DNA of 64,000 bases. Source: Aestuariibacter sp. GS-14. GTDB lineage: Bacteria; Pseudomonadota; Gammaproteobacteria; Enterobacterales; Alteromonadaceae. Below, in pieces: positions 50,894 to 58,758 of the stretch. The stretch's first letter is position 1, and each line of letters starts with the position of its first letter. The notes under the pieces are model-generated. The model was given only the letters and a program-made list of their open reading frames with translations. It did no database searches and had not been told where the DNA came from. Made by a program: the position numbers and the translations under genes. The stretch spans positions 25,939-89,938 of the forward strand of contig NZ_VHIP01000018.1 of assembly GCF_006494365.1 (NCBI RefSeq). Direction: 5' to 3'.

Positions 50894-50950
50894 CATTCGT
50901 TAAACTGCCCGGGCGTGATGCCCTAAGCAAAGTAGTAACGTTTATAAAAA

Positions 50951-51277
50951 TTAAAAAGGCATTTTGAAGCCAGGAGGTAATGGCATTCCTCCCGTTACCG
51001 CAGCCATTTTCTCTTTGGACGTTTCTGCCACACGACGGGCAGCATCGTTAAATGCGGCAGCGATCAGATCTTCCAGCATGTCCTTGTCGTCTTCCATTAG
51101 AGAGTCGTCCACATCTACGCGACGCACATTGTGGTTACAGGTCATGGTTACTTTTACCAGGCCAGCGCCAGATTCGCCTACCACTTCTAACTTTGCCAAG
51201 TCTTCCTGGGTTTTCTGCATGCGCTCCTGCATTTGCTGCGCTTGCTTCATGATGTTGCCCATTCCACCTTTAAACAT
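50951..51277 (-). CDS. ybaB: YbaB/EbfC nucleoid-associated protein
   Basis: The 108-residue protein belongs to the small dimeric YbaB/EbfC DNA-binding family: [39 protein letters not shown] is the characteristic N-terminus, with a coiled-coil helix and a beta-sheet centre ([20 protein letters not shown]). It lies 48 bases after dnaX, the classical arrangement. AAAAGAG precedes the ATG. Confidence 0.96.
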   Translation of the reverse strand: MFKGGMGNIMKQAQQMQERMQKTQEDLAKLEVVGESGAGLVKVTMTCNHNVRRVDVDDSLMEDDKDMLEDLIAAAFNDAARRVAETSKEKMAAVTGGMPLPPGFKMPF

Positions 51278-51325
51278 ACTCTTTTCTCACTGTTGTATAG
51301 TCTAAAACACTATGACGTTAAAATA

Positions 51326-53803
51326 TTAACGAGGCTGGATGCTGTCTTGCACAACCTCTGCATTAAATGCACTTACCATTGCCAGAATGGTTTCATCCTG
51401 CTGTATTACCTGTCTGGCATACCGCTGGCGCATTTGATTAATTTGTTGCTGTATCTGATACGGCGTTTTTGTTACTTCACCACAGGTTAGGGTTAAGTTA
51501 ACCGGTTTCGACAATACGCTATTCAGCGCTTCGGTTAATTGCGGTACCGTGCCGTCGTTTACCAAGTGCTCCTGGCTGGGATCCAACGTCATGGTTACAT
51601 TGTCACCGTCTTTCGAAAACCGTGAATTCAGCGCGATTTGCTTTAACAGCCCGGCTATTGGCATAGCTTCTACCAATGCGCTCCATTTATCAACCTGACT
51701 GGCTTGCAATAACTTATCACCATTATCCAGATATGGGGGCAGGTCACTGTCAATTTCAATAGTTCTCTCTTTGGTAACGGGCACTTCAGCAGGTTGTGAG
51801 TCTGGTGCCGACAGTGCGTTGCGAGTGTCCAATGGCGCAGAGTCGATAACTGTACTTTCTGATGCGCTTTCCTCTTCCTTAGGAATGTCTTGAGCAGAGG
51901 CCGCTTCAGCAAAACCAGTTTCAGCGCCTTCTGTTACCCAGGGCGGTGGCTCATCGGCATCCGAGGTCGCAAGATTATCCACCATGGAATCTGATGTGTA
52001 TTGAGTATTACCCCCCACGCCGGGATTAACTGGCGTAGCCTCTGGTGTTGGAGCAGGTGCTTGCGCAACTGCAGGCTTAACCGGCTCAGGGCGCTGAAGG
52101 GTACGCTCCTGGCTGGGTGGCTTTTTTGCGGCCGAGGCTTTGTCCTCCATGGCCTGTTGTTTCAAACGCTGACGCAAGGCCAGCATCGCTTCCGTTGAAG
52201 CAACAGCAGGTTGTTGAGGCTCATTGTATTCTGGCGATGGCGAATCATATTCAGACACAGGCTCATAGTGATCGTCCGCCATAGCGTAGCCGCCATCTTC
52301 CGGTGGATAATCGTAATGATCATCGGGTGGCCCAGCCTGACTCTGACGACGAAAATCGTCGGCTTCATCCATTAACTGAGCAGCCTGTGCGTCCAAAGCC
52401 GGTTCGTCGCTGCAGTCTAGTTGGGCCGGCTGTACTGGTTGTGCCGGTTGTACCGTAGCGTTTGACGTTGACTGAACGGAATCAACGCCTTGTGAATTTA
52501 CCGGCGATGACTTTACCGGTTCAGCTCGTTCCACTGCGGGCGTCGCGACGGTTTGAGTTTGAGGCTGAGGCTGAGAGTCTGGCACTGCAGCCGTCTCAGC
52601 GGCCTGAACTGATTCACTCTGCGCAGTTGCAGGTGAAGCGCTCGCGCCTGCGGGTTGCGCTAACCCACCACCTGACACAGGTGGATTAGTGATCAGTGTT
52701 TCAGCATCATCAACCGGGGTAACTGGCGTGAACGTCATCATGCGCAAAATAGTCATTTCAAACGCGCTGCGCCCATCACCAGCGTAAGGTAAATCTTTGC
52801 GACCCTGCAACGCCAGTTGATACAGTAATTGTACTTGCTCGGCCGGCAATCCTTTTGCCAACTGATAAATGGCTTTAGCCGATGTTGTTTCCAGTTTACA
52901 CGCTTCAGGGACCCATTGTGTTAAGGCTACCTGATGCAAAATACTGGCAACTTCTGCCAACACCTGACTGAAATCCGGTGCCATCATGGCAATTTCGTCG
53001 ATCTGCGACATTACCGCACTGGCATCGCGTTTTACCATGGCAAACAGTAATTTAAGCACTTGCTGGCGATCCATTAATCCCAGCATGTCGGTTACAACCG
53101 AAGCCGTAACCTGATTGTTGCCTTGAGCGATAGCCTGGTCGGTTAAGCTTAATGCATCGCGCATACTGCCTTGGGCTGCGCGCGCTAATAACCCCAATGC
53201 TGGCGCTTCAAATCCCACACTTTCTTGTTCCAGAATATGTTGCAGTTGCTGTGTGATCTGTTCGCGGGACAGTGCCTTTAAGTTAAATTGCAGGCAGCGC
53301 GACAAAATGGTAATCGGCAATTTTTGCGGATCGGTTGTGGCCAGCAAAAATTTTACATGTGGGGGTGGCTCTTCCAGCGTTTTAAGCAGGGCATTGAAAC
53401 TGTGCTTGGAGAGCATGTGTACTTCGTCTATGAGGTACACTTTAAACTTGCCGCGAGTGGGTTTGTATTGCACGTTGTCGAGCAATTCCCGGGTATCTTC
53501 TACCTTGGTACGCGACGCTGCATCGATTTCGAGCAAATCAACATAGTTGCCCTGCTCGATTTCTTTACAGGTGCCACATTGCCCGCAGGGGTTTGCACTT
53601 TGCCCCTGCTCGCAATTAAGGCTTTTGGAAAAGATCCGCGCGATAGTAGTTTTACCCACACCGCGAGTACCGGTAAACAGGTAAGCATGGTGCAACCGAT
53701 CGTTTTGTAATGCATTGGAAATAGCGGAAACAACGTGTTCCTGCCCTACCAACTCACTAAAGCGTCCGGGACGCCACTTTCTTGCCAGTACCTGATAAGC
53801 CAA
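51326..53803 (-). CDS. dnaX: DNA polymerase III subunits tau (and gamma by frameshift)
   Basis: DnaX is the AAA+ clamp-loader subunit of the replicative polymerase. The 825-residue tau form has Walker A GTRGVGKTT (about residue 45), zinc ligands CGQCGTC, LIDEVHML (Walker B), the sensor/arginine finger SRCLQF, then a long Pro/Glu/Gln-rich linker and a C-terminal alpha-binding domain. I chose the TTG at 53803, giving MAYQVLARKWRPG and AAGGA six bases upstream; the TTG at 53827 would extend into apt. A canonical A-AAA-AAG slippery site in the linker (52121-52127) allows a -1 frameshift to a stop at 52086-52088, giving a 572-residue gamma form. Confidence 0.96.
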   Translation of the reverse strand: MAYQVLARKWRPGRFSELVGQEHVVSAISNALQNDRLHHAYLFTGTRGVGKTTIARIFSKSLNCEQGQSANPCGQCGTCKEIEQGNYVDLLEIDAASRTKVEDTRELLDNVQYKPTRGKFKVYLIDEVHMLSKHSFNALLKTLEEPPPHVKFLLATTDPQKLPITILSRCLQFNLKALSREQITQQLQHILEQESVGFEAPALGLLARAAQGSMRDALSLTDQAIAQGNNQVTASVVTDMLGLMDRQQVLKLLFAMVKRDASAVMSQIDEIAMMAPDFSQVLAEVASILHQVALTQWVPEACKLETTSAKAIYQLAKGLPAEQVQLLYQLALQGRKDLPYAGDGRSAFEMTILRMMTFTPVTPVDDAETLITNPPVSGGGLAQPAGASASPATAQSESVQAAETAAVPDSQPQPQTQTVATPAVERAEPVKSSPVNSQGVDSVQSTSNATVQPAQPVQPAQLDCSDEPALDAQAAQLMDEADDFRRQSQAGPPDDHYDYPPEDGGYAMADDHYEPVSEYDSPSPEYNEPQQPAVASTEAMLALRQRLKQQAMEDKASAAKKPPSQERTLQRPEPVKPAVAQAPAPTPEATPVNPGVGGNTQYTSDSMVDNLATSDADEPPPWVTEGAETGFAEAASAQDIPKEEESASESTVIDSAPLDTRNALSAPDSQPAEVPVTKERTIEIDSDLPPYLDNGDKLLQASQVDKWSALVEAMPIAGLLKQIALNSRFSKDGDNVTMTLDPSQEHLVNDGTVPQLTEALNSVLSKPVNLTLTCGEVTKTPYQIQQQINQMRQRYARQVIQQDETILAMVSAFNAEVVQDSIQPR
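52086..52127 (-). promoter_or_regulatory. programmed -1 ribosomal frameshift site in dnaX
   Basis: On the coding (minus) strand the codons read GCA AAA AAG, i.e. the heptamer A-AAA-AAG in the frame required for -1 slippage, identical to E. coli dnaX. Eleven -1 codons (ATQPGAYPSAP) follow before TGA at 52088-52086. A bulged 7-bp hairpin (CAGG[A]GCG with CGCCCTG) starts nine bases downstream, and GGAGG lies about 16 bases upstream, both possible stimulators. Confidence 0.8.
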
Positions 53804-53813
53804 ATGCGTTTCC

Positions 53814-54350
53814 TTACTCGCCTTCAAATTCGCAAATGCAGTAGGGTTTTACACCCAAATCGGTTAAGCGCTTATAACCATTGAGTTCGGGTAAACCAAT
53901 TACAAACCCTGCATGCTCTACTATACCACCCAAATTGCGGATAAGCTTCGCGGTTGCGGAAATAGTTCCACCAGTTGCCAACAAATCGTCGATTAACAAT
54001 ACTTTATCGCCGGGCGAAATCGCATCTCTGTGGATTTCCAACGTATCTTTACCGTATTCCAGTTCATAACTTTCGCTAAGCACATCACGGGGTAATTTAT
54101 TGGGTTTACGCACAGGAATAAAACCCACTCCCAGTTCCAATGCCAGTGGTGCACCAAACAAAAATCCGCGCGCTTCCGTGCCAGCTACTTTGGTAAAACC
54201 ATAAGGACGATACTGTTCTAACAACATCGCAATGCACTGACTAAATGCAGGGTAGTCTTCCAGCACGCTGGTGACATCGCGAAACTGAATGCCTGGCTTA
54301 GGGTAGTCAGGCACCGTTTTTACTACTGATTTTATATATTCTGAACTCAT
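53814..54350 (-). CDS. apt: adenine phosphoribosyltransferase
   Basis: Apt salvages adenine to AMP using PRPP. The 178-residue protein shows [17 protein letters not shown], the adenine loop EARGFLFG and the PRPP-binding motif [13 protein letters not shown] (about residues 120-132). AAAGGA lies seven bases before the ATG. It is 10 bases upstream of dnaX, so the two are likely co-transcribed. The apt-dnaX-ybaB order is conserved in gammaproteobacteria. Confidence 0.96.
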   Translation of the reverse strand: MSSEYIKSVVKTVPDYPKPGIQFRDVTSVLEDYPAFSQCIAMLLEQYRPYGFTKVAGTEARGFLFGAPLALELGVGFIPVRKPNKLPRDVLSESYELEYGKDTLEIHRDAISPGDKVLLIDDLLATGGTISATAKLIRNLGGIVEHAGFVIGLPELNGYKRLTDLGVKPYCICEFEGE

Positions 54351-54380
54351 GCCGAATCCTTTAGTTATTCCGGCAAGGCA

Positions 54381-54506
54381 TTAAGAAAAATAGAATGTGT
54401 ACCAACCAGCTAACGTTGGTAATAACGGGAAGGCTAGCAGTGCAACGACTGCACCCAGAAAATACCACCAGTTAAATACTTCTTTAAAATCTTCGTTACC
54501 AGCCAT
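54381..54506 (-). CDS. 41-residue single-helix membrane protein
   Basis: The small frame reads MAGNEDFKEVFNWWYFLGAV and continues to a stop after WYTFYFS. It has a charged N-terminus, a Trp/Tyr-rich interface and one or two hydrophobic stretches (residues 15-38), the layout of many genuine bacterial micro-membrane-proteins. GGA lies seven bases before the ATG, the frame fills the gap upstream of apt, and it is oriented like apt and dnaX, with 30 bases between its stop and the apt start. No known family is recognised. A search for conservation would decide whether it is real. Confidence 0.6.
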   Translation of the reverse strand: MAGNEDFKEVFNWWYFLGAVVALLAFPLLPTLAGWYTFYFS

Positions 54507-54668
54507 GAGAAATTCCAGTTAAATTAAGCCTAAAAAAAGGGTGTAAATAGTAATCGAAACGCAACCTAATTGACAGTGCCAATGCGTTAAGCAGTCAAAA
54601 TCTGACCATTCATGGATTCTATTGATGTTAAGGAATAACCAAAGGTGGAAAAGGTGATGTGTTAAGTG

Positions 54669-55403
54669 TCAGGCTTCGATCACTGCGCCGCAGCTTAACC
54701 ACTGAGAAACCAGTTGCCAGACGCCTTGTTGAACCATATTCATTGGCAGCCCGCCAGCCTGATTATGTACCTGATCACACAAACGCTCCAGCGTGGTGGG
54801 TTGTTGATTTAGCAGTTCGAAGGTTAATGCCGCCAACGGATTCAGGTGTTGAAATTCAATACTCTGATTGCTATCGCGATACAGCAGATAGTAATGCATT
54901 TCACCGGGTTCACTGGGCAGAAAGTCTGGACCAATAAGGTGCACAGCATACGGATACCCCACAAGTTCTGTTACCGGTGAGCTGCGAAAATACCCAGGTA
55001 TTCCTTCCCCCTGCCAGAAAGTCACCGCACTGTCGGTTTTTCTCACTGACAGCGCCAGCTCCAGCCATTCATAATGCGCCAGTTCTTTTAAAAATACCGG
55101 GTCGGTGCTTTTGAGTTCATAAGCATTACTCAGAAACTCTACAAACTCTTTGCTGATTTCTACAAAATAAGGTGAGCGACAGGCATGTTGCTGAAAGAAA
55201 GTTTTTACCAATTCATGCCAGTGTTCTTTGCTGAACAGCGAGTGCAGTACAGGAAATCCATTACGGATAAAGCCTTCCACATTGTTGTAAAACAGAGATT
55301 GGTATATCGCCAGCCTGCGCTGCGTATCTGCATCATGATCCCCTGCTTGCTCCGGGACGCGAATAGCTGTTGCCAGCGAAAGTAATTGCTCGTACAAACT
55401 CAC
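54669..55403 (-). CDS. bufC: BufC/HvfC-like partner protein (DUF2063 domain)
   Basis: The 244-residue protein has the N-terminal DUF2063 domain (about residues 5-95, LAIYQSLFYNNVEGFIRNGFPVL) and a C-terminal winged-helix-like region. Members of this family act as the partner of a DUF692 multinuclear iron oxidase, recognising the precursor peptide. Its GTG start immediately follows the stop codon of the oxidase gene (TAG-GTG), an arrangement that implies translational coupling. It is the third gene of a three-gene RiPP operon. Confidence 0.86.
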   Translation of the reverse strand: MSLYEQLLSLATAIRVPEQAGDHDADTQRRLAIYQSLFYNNVEGFIRNGFPVLHSLFSKEHWHELVKTFFQQHACRSPYFVEISKEFVEFLSNAYELKSTDPVFLKELAHYEWLELALSVRKTDSAVTFWQGEGIPGYFRSSPVTELVGYPYAVHLIGPDFLPSEPGEMHYYLLYRDSNQSIEFQHLNPLAALTFELLNQQPTTLERLCDQVHNQAGGLPMNMVQQGVWQLVSQWLSCGAVIEA

Positions 55404-56246
55404 CTAGGCAACTCCAACCTGCTCAGCCGTAACGTGTTGCTGAATAGACTTAATACGCCTTACTTCCTCAAGTAGCGTTGGTAGCGGTGGAATATTGAAA
55501 TCTCGCTCTAACAGCGTGGGAAATACATGGTGGCGCTGATAAGCATAGGTAAGCAGTTCCCATACGTCTTCTATTACATCGGCACCGTGGGTATCCACCC
55601 TCAGATCTTCAGCTTCTTCGTAGTGACCTGCAATGTGTCCGTACACGATTTTGCCAGAGGGTAACCCGTCGATAAATGCCTTGGGGTCATAACGGTGGTT
55701 TATGCTGTTTACGTAAACATTATTTACGTCAAGCAACATCGAGCAACCTGATTCATCCAGTACTGCATTGATGAATTCCAGCTCGCTCATCCGGTCGTTG
55801 ATAGTTAAATAATAGGAGACATTCTCAAGTACTAGAGGGCGCTCAAGTACATCCTGTACTATCCTGATACGTTCAGATACATGCTTAACGGCCTCTTCCG
55901 TAAACGGAATAGGCATGAGGTCGTACATATGTCCTTGTGCGCTACAATAACTGAGGTGTTCACTGTACAGGGGAATATTATAGCGGTTTAGAAACCGCTT
56001 CACGGCGAGTAAAAATCGATGATCAAGCGGATCGGGCCCGCCAATAGACAGCGACAGACCATGAGTTGTAAACGCGGCCTGAGAGGTGCACCGCTCAAAA
56101 TCCTGGCTGAACTTTCCGCCCAGCGGGATCCAATTTTCAGGCGCGACTTCCCAGAAATCCACCTCAGCAGGTAACACAGGGAGCAACTCATCGAGCATTT
56201 CCCTGCGCAACCCTAATCCGGCACCGCTTATTGCTTTCATTACCAT
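55404..56246 (-). CDS. bufB: MNIO-type peptide-modifying oxidase (DUF692, BufB/HvfB-like)
   Basis: The 280-residue protein belongs to DUF692, the multinuclear non-heme iron-dependent oxidases that convert cysteines in precursor peptides to heterocycles such as thiooxazole or oxazolone-thioamide. It is a TIM-barrel protein with conserved metal-ligand-type residues in HLSYCSAQGHMYDLMPIP (about residue 95), ENVSYYL, LLDVNNVYVN and GHIAGHYE (about residue 215). It begins 28 bases after the precursor gene; ATG at 56246 is the first, ATG at 56240 two codons later also possible; neither has a strong ribosome site. With bufA and bufC it forms a metal-binding RiPP operon. Confidence 0.9.
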   Translation of the reverse strand: MVMKAISGAGLGLRREMLDELLPVLPAEVDFWEVAPENWIPLGGKFSQDFERCTSQAAFTTHGLSLSIGGPDPLDHRFLLAVKRFLNRYNIPLYSEHLSYCSAQGHMYDLMPIPFTEEAVKHVSERIRIVQDVLERPLVLENVSYYLTINDRMSELEFINAVLDESGCSMLLDVNNVYVNSINHRYDPKAFIDGLPSGKIVYGHIAGHYEEAEDLRVDTHGADVIEDVWELLTYAYQRHHVFPTLLERDFNIPPLPTLLEEVRRIKSIQQHVTAEQVGVA

Positions 56247-56274
56247 CAATAATCGTATTCAGGCAACCGCAGCG

Positions 56275-56763
56275 TTATGCCGCGCCACCACATTTACCTT
56301 CGCCACACTTGCCTTCTTTTTTGGCTTTGTCGCCACCGCATTTGCCTTCGCCGCATTTACCTTCTTTGGCGGCTTTGCCTTCTTTGTTAGCTTTGGCTTC
56401 ACCACATTTGCCTTCGCCACACTTGCCTTCTTTGTCAGCCTTGCCTTCACCGCATTTGCCTTCGCCACATTTGCCCTCTTTGTCGGCTTTGCCTTCACCG
56501 CATTTGCCTTCGCCGCACTTGCCTTCTTTCTTGGCCTTGCCTTCACCGCATTTGCCTTCGCCGCACTTACCTTCTTTATTGGCTTTGCCTTCACCGCATT
56601 TGCCTTCGCCGCACTTACCTTCAGCAGCAAATTGCATATAACCAGATTCCAACTGCTGAGCGCCAAACGGGTTAGCGGTATCAGCAAAGGACATTGCAGA
56701 CATTGAACTTAAAACCACTGCGCCAATAGCGCTAGCAACGGATGTTTTATTAACTGATTTCAT
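56275..56763 (-). CDS. bufA: metal-binding RiPP precursor with 14 EGKCG motifs (bufferin/oxazolin type)
   Basis: The 162-residue product has a signal peptide (residues 1-27, ending MSFA) and a short linker (residues 28-47), after which almost everything is a tandem array. I count seven units of the form EGKCGEGKCGEGKAxK (x = N, K or D), with minor variants (EAK, GDK, one inserted EGKAAK) giving fourteen EGKCG pentapeptides and fourteen cysteines. EGKCG is the known substrate motif of DUF692 oxidases in Haemophilus oxazolin and in bufferins. Such peptides bind copper or other soft metals in the periplasm. The 48-bp DNA repeat shows the array grew by duplication. A plus-strand frame over the same bases is an artefact. 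Confidence 0.9.
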   Translation of the reverse strand: MKSVNKTSVASAIGAVVLSSMSAMSFADTANPFGAQQLESGYMQFAAEGKCGEGKCGEGKANKEGKCGEGKCGEGKAKKEGKCGEGKCGEGKADKEGKCGEGKCGEGKADKEGKCGEGKCGEAKANKEGKAAKEGKCGEGKCGGDKAKKEGKCGEGKCGGAA

Positions 56764-56937
56764 GGGTACACTCCAAAAGATTGATTCACGTTGTGGTCAT
56801 ACTCGGTGTGATGTGCGTTGCATTATCACTTAACACTGACACCCAGTTGTTACACTTAAAGTACAAGACCGACAGTTATCCGATCATCTTTCAAATAAAT
56901 TAAAAATTTGTTTGGACGGTTTCGAAAAATCATACCA

Positions 56938-56964
56938 CAGCGGGTTATTTTTTCCCGCTGTAGT
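56938..56964. terminator. possible terminator upstream of bufA
   Basis: CAGCGGG / CCCGCTG with a T-rich loop lies between bufA and the chemoreceptor gene, 55 bases beyond the chemoreceptor stop. There is no T-run outside the stem, so the call is tentative. Confidence 0.4.
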
Positions 56965-57019
56965 CGAAAGAATGCAGAAAAATGACTTACACTTCAGACG
57001 TTACTTGCATTGAAGCCAC

Positions 57020-58564
57020 TCAGGCTGATGCCTGATATCCAATGCGGAATCCGCCCCAATGCCTGTTGTTAACGTAGATAGGCGCAGACAAATCGTGCAT
57101 TACCTCCCCGGTGTCGCGCTTATAGGTTTGCAGCAAAAAGGTTTCCGTACTTTTGCCACAGCGTGAACCGGTATAATCATTAAAAATGCGTTTTGTGCGG
57201 CTTTTTGCCAAGTCTACTTCATAATTACCGGTCATAGGATGACTGAATTTTTTGTTATGGGTAGGAAAATAACCATTAATATCTACCGCTCCGGCATAAA
57301 TAATAAAATCATTATTACTGAGAATGGGTTCCTGAATAGCGGGAAGCTGCTGATCCGTGAACGCATCGAAACGCGAAGTATATTTTTGCGGCTTTGTATT
57401 GGGTACCGGCTTATAGTTGAAATCAAACAGATCGCGTTCTGAAATCTTGCCCGCTGCGATAGCCTGTTCAAACAATTCACCTATTTTCTTCGCGGCATCT
57501 TTGGCAATTCGTTGTACCTGGGCATTGCGATTGTGAAGTTCAAAAATCTGTAATTGCCTGAAGATATCTTCTGTTTGGTGACTCAGTGATAACACTTTCT
57601 CAGATACATCACTTAATTCAGATTCCAAGTGAATCGTATTTTCACGCAACTGTAGGGCGTTAACACTAATGCCCTGATTCGCTTCGCCATATTCATTCAC
57701 CGTGTCTTTCATCATAGACATAGTGTTTGCCGCTAACGTAGACGCTTCACTGGCAGCCTCAACCAGGGAAGATGACTCGTTGATGATATGCGACATTTCC
57801 TCTCCGGCAGCGGCAACGCGTTCTATTGCCTTAACGGAGTTCTGACTGTTTTTATTTATCTCATTGAGTACGTTATCGATCCCCTGAGTTGCGTCGGTGG
57901 TTTTCTTGGCCAAATCACGCACTTCGTCGGCTACAACCGCGAACCCCCTGCCCTGATCACCAGCCCGTGCTGCTTCAATTGCGGCATTTAATGCAAGCAT
58001 GTTGGTTTGATCGGCCAGTTGATTAATCGTGGTCGTGATACTACCGATTGACTCGGCGCTGGTTCTCAGGCTCATCAGCATTTCTTTAGAATCATTAATT
58101 TGCTGACTCAACGTCACTTGTTGAGATAATAATTGCGCGAGCAACGCCCGGCTCTTTTGCGTTTTTTCATCAGACACCTGAATCGTTTGCTCCGCCTGGC
58201 CTGCATAGTCAATCAATTCCCGGTTACCGCTCTCAATGCGTTCAATTCTGGACGCGATTTCCTGCACACTGGCAACCTGCTGTTTAAACATAGCAGAGAG
58301 TTTATCCAGAAAATGAGAAACCGTAGCACCGCCAATTGCTATTCTACTGGCCGAATTACTGATCAATTCGCCAGTTCTTGTCATGCGGTTATCTTCCTGT
58401 TGCACCACTGCTTGTTCTGGTGTGTCTGCGGCCTGGAGAAAATAACTGCTCATTCCACTTGCTATTGCAGCCACAATGGCAACAACCCACCAAGGCGTGG
58501 CCAAAACACCTAAAACTATCAGGATGAATGCCACCACAAATAACTGAATAATTGAATTTTTCAC
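57020..58564 (-). CDS. methyl-accepting chemotaxis protein with C-terminal sensor region
   Basis: The 514-residue protein has two N-terminal membrane helices (residues 8-45) with no periplasmic domain between them, then the helical signalling domain with the hairpin tip ‘[43 protein letters not shown]’ (about residues 180-225). Residues 375-514 form a soluble domain with ‘[22 protein letters not shown]’ and a closing [12 protein letters not shown], resembling the C-terminal cytoplasmic domain of certain marine MCPs. Sensing is therefore probably cytoplasmic. Start is GTG (58564). Ligand unknown. Confidence 0.9.
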   Translation of the reverse strand: MKNSIIQLFVVAFILIVLGVLATPWWVVAIVAAIASGMSSYFLQAADTPEQAVVQQEDNRMTRTGELISNSASRIAIGGATVSHFLDKLSAMFKQQVASVQEIASRIERIESGNRELIDYAGQAEQTIQVSDEKTQKSRALLAQLLSQQVTLSQQINDSKEMLMSLRTSAESIGSITTTINQLADQTNMLALNAAIEAARAGDQGRGFAVVADEVRDLAKKTTDATQGIDNVLNEINKNSQNSVKAIERVAAAGEEMSHIINESSSLVEAASEASTLAANTMSMMKDTVNEYGEANQGISVNALQLRENTIHLESELSDVSEKVLSLSHQTEDIFRQLQIFELHNRNAQVQRIAKDAAKKIGELFEQAIAAGKISERDLFDFNYKPVPNTKPQKYTSRFDAFTDQQLPAIQEPILSNNDFIIYAGAVDINGYFPTHNKKFSHPMTGNYEVDLAKSRTKRIFNDYTGSRCGKSTETFLLQTYKRDTGEVMHDLSAPIYVNNRHWGGFRIGYQASA

Positions 58565-58758
58565 GGCTTTTGACTTCTTCTGAAAGATTATATTGTTATC
58601 ACGCTAACTATAGACCATGTTCTAATAGTTATCGTAATTCTATTACTAAATGTTAAATATTTGTTTAGTTCTTTCGTGCGAAGTTTCTAAGACTTAGCGA
58701 TAATCTTGCGGATAGACGAGCTGAGAGTACCCGCGCTGAGTACTCTCATTTAGATGAG

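Noticed and set aside
56086-56706. Long plus-strand frames over the bufA array (repeats of Phe/Ala/Thr or His/Leu/Pro)
   Set aside because: They are the complement of the 48-bp EGKCG repeat and have no ribosome site or family; the minus-strand frame has a signal peptide and known motif.
56764-57019. A metal-responsive promoter upstream of bufA
   Set aside because: I could not identify a convincing -35/-10 pair or known metal-regulator site; the region has only a possible GATAAT -10 element.
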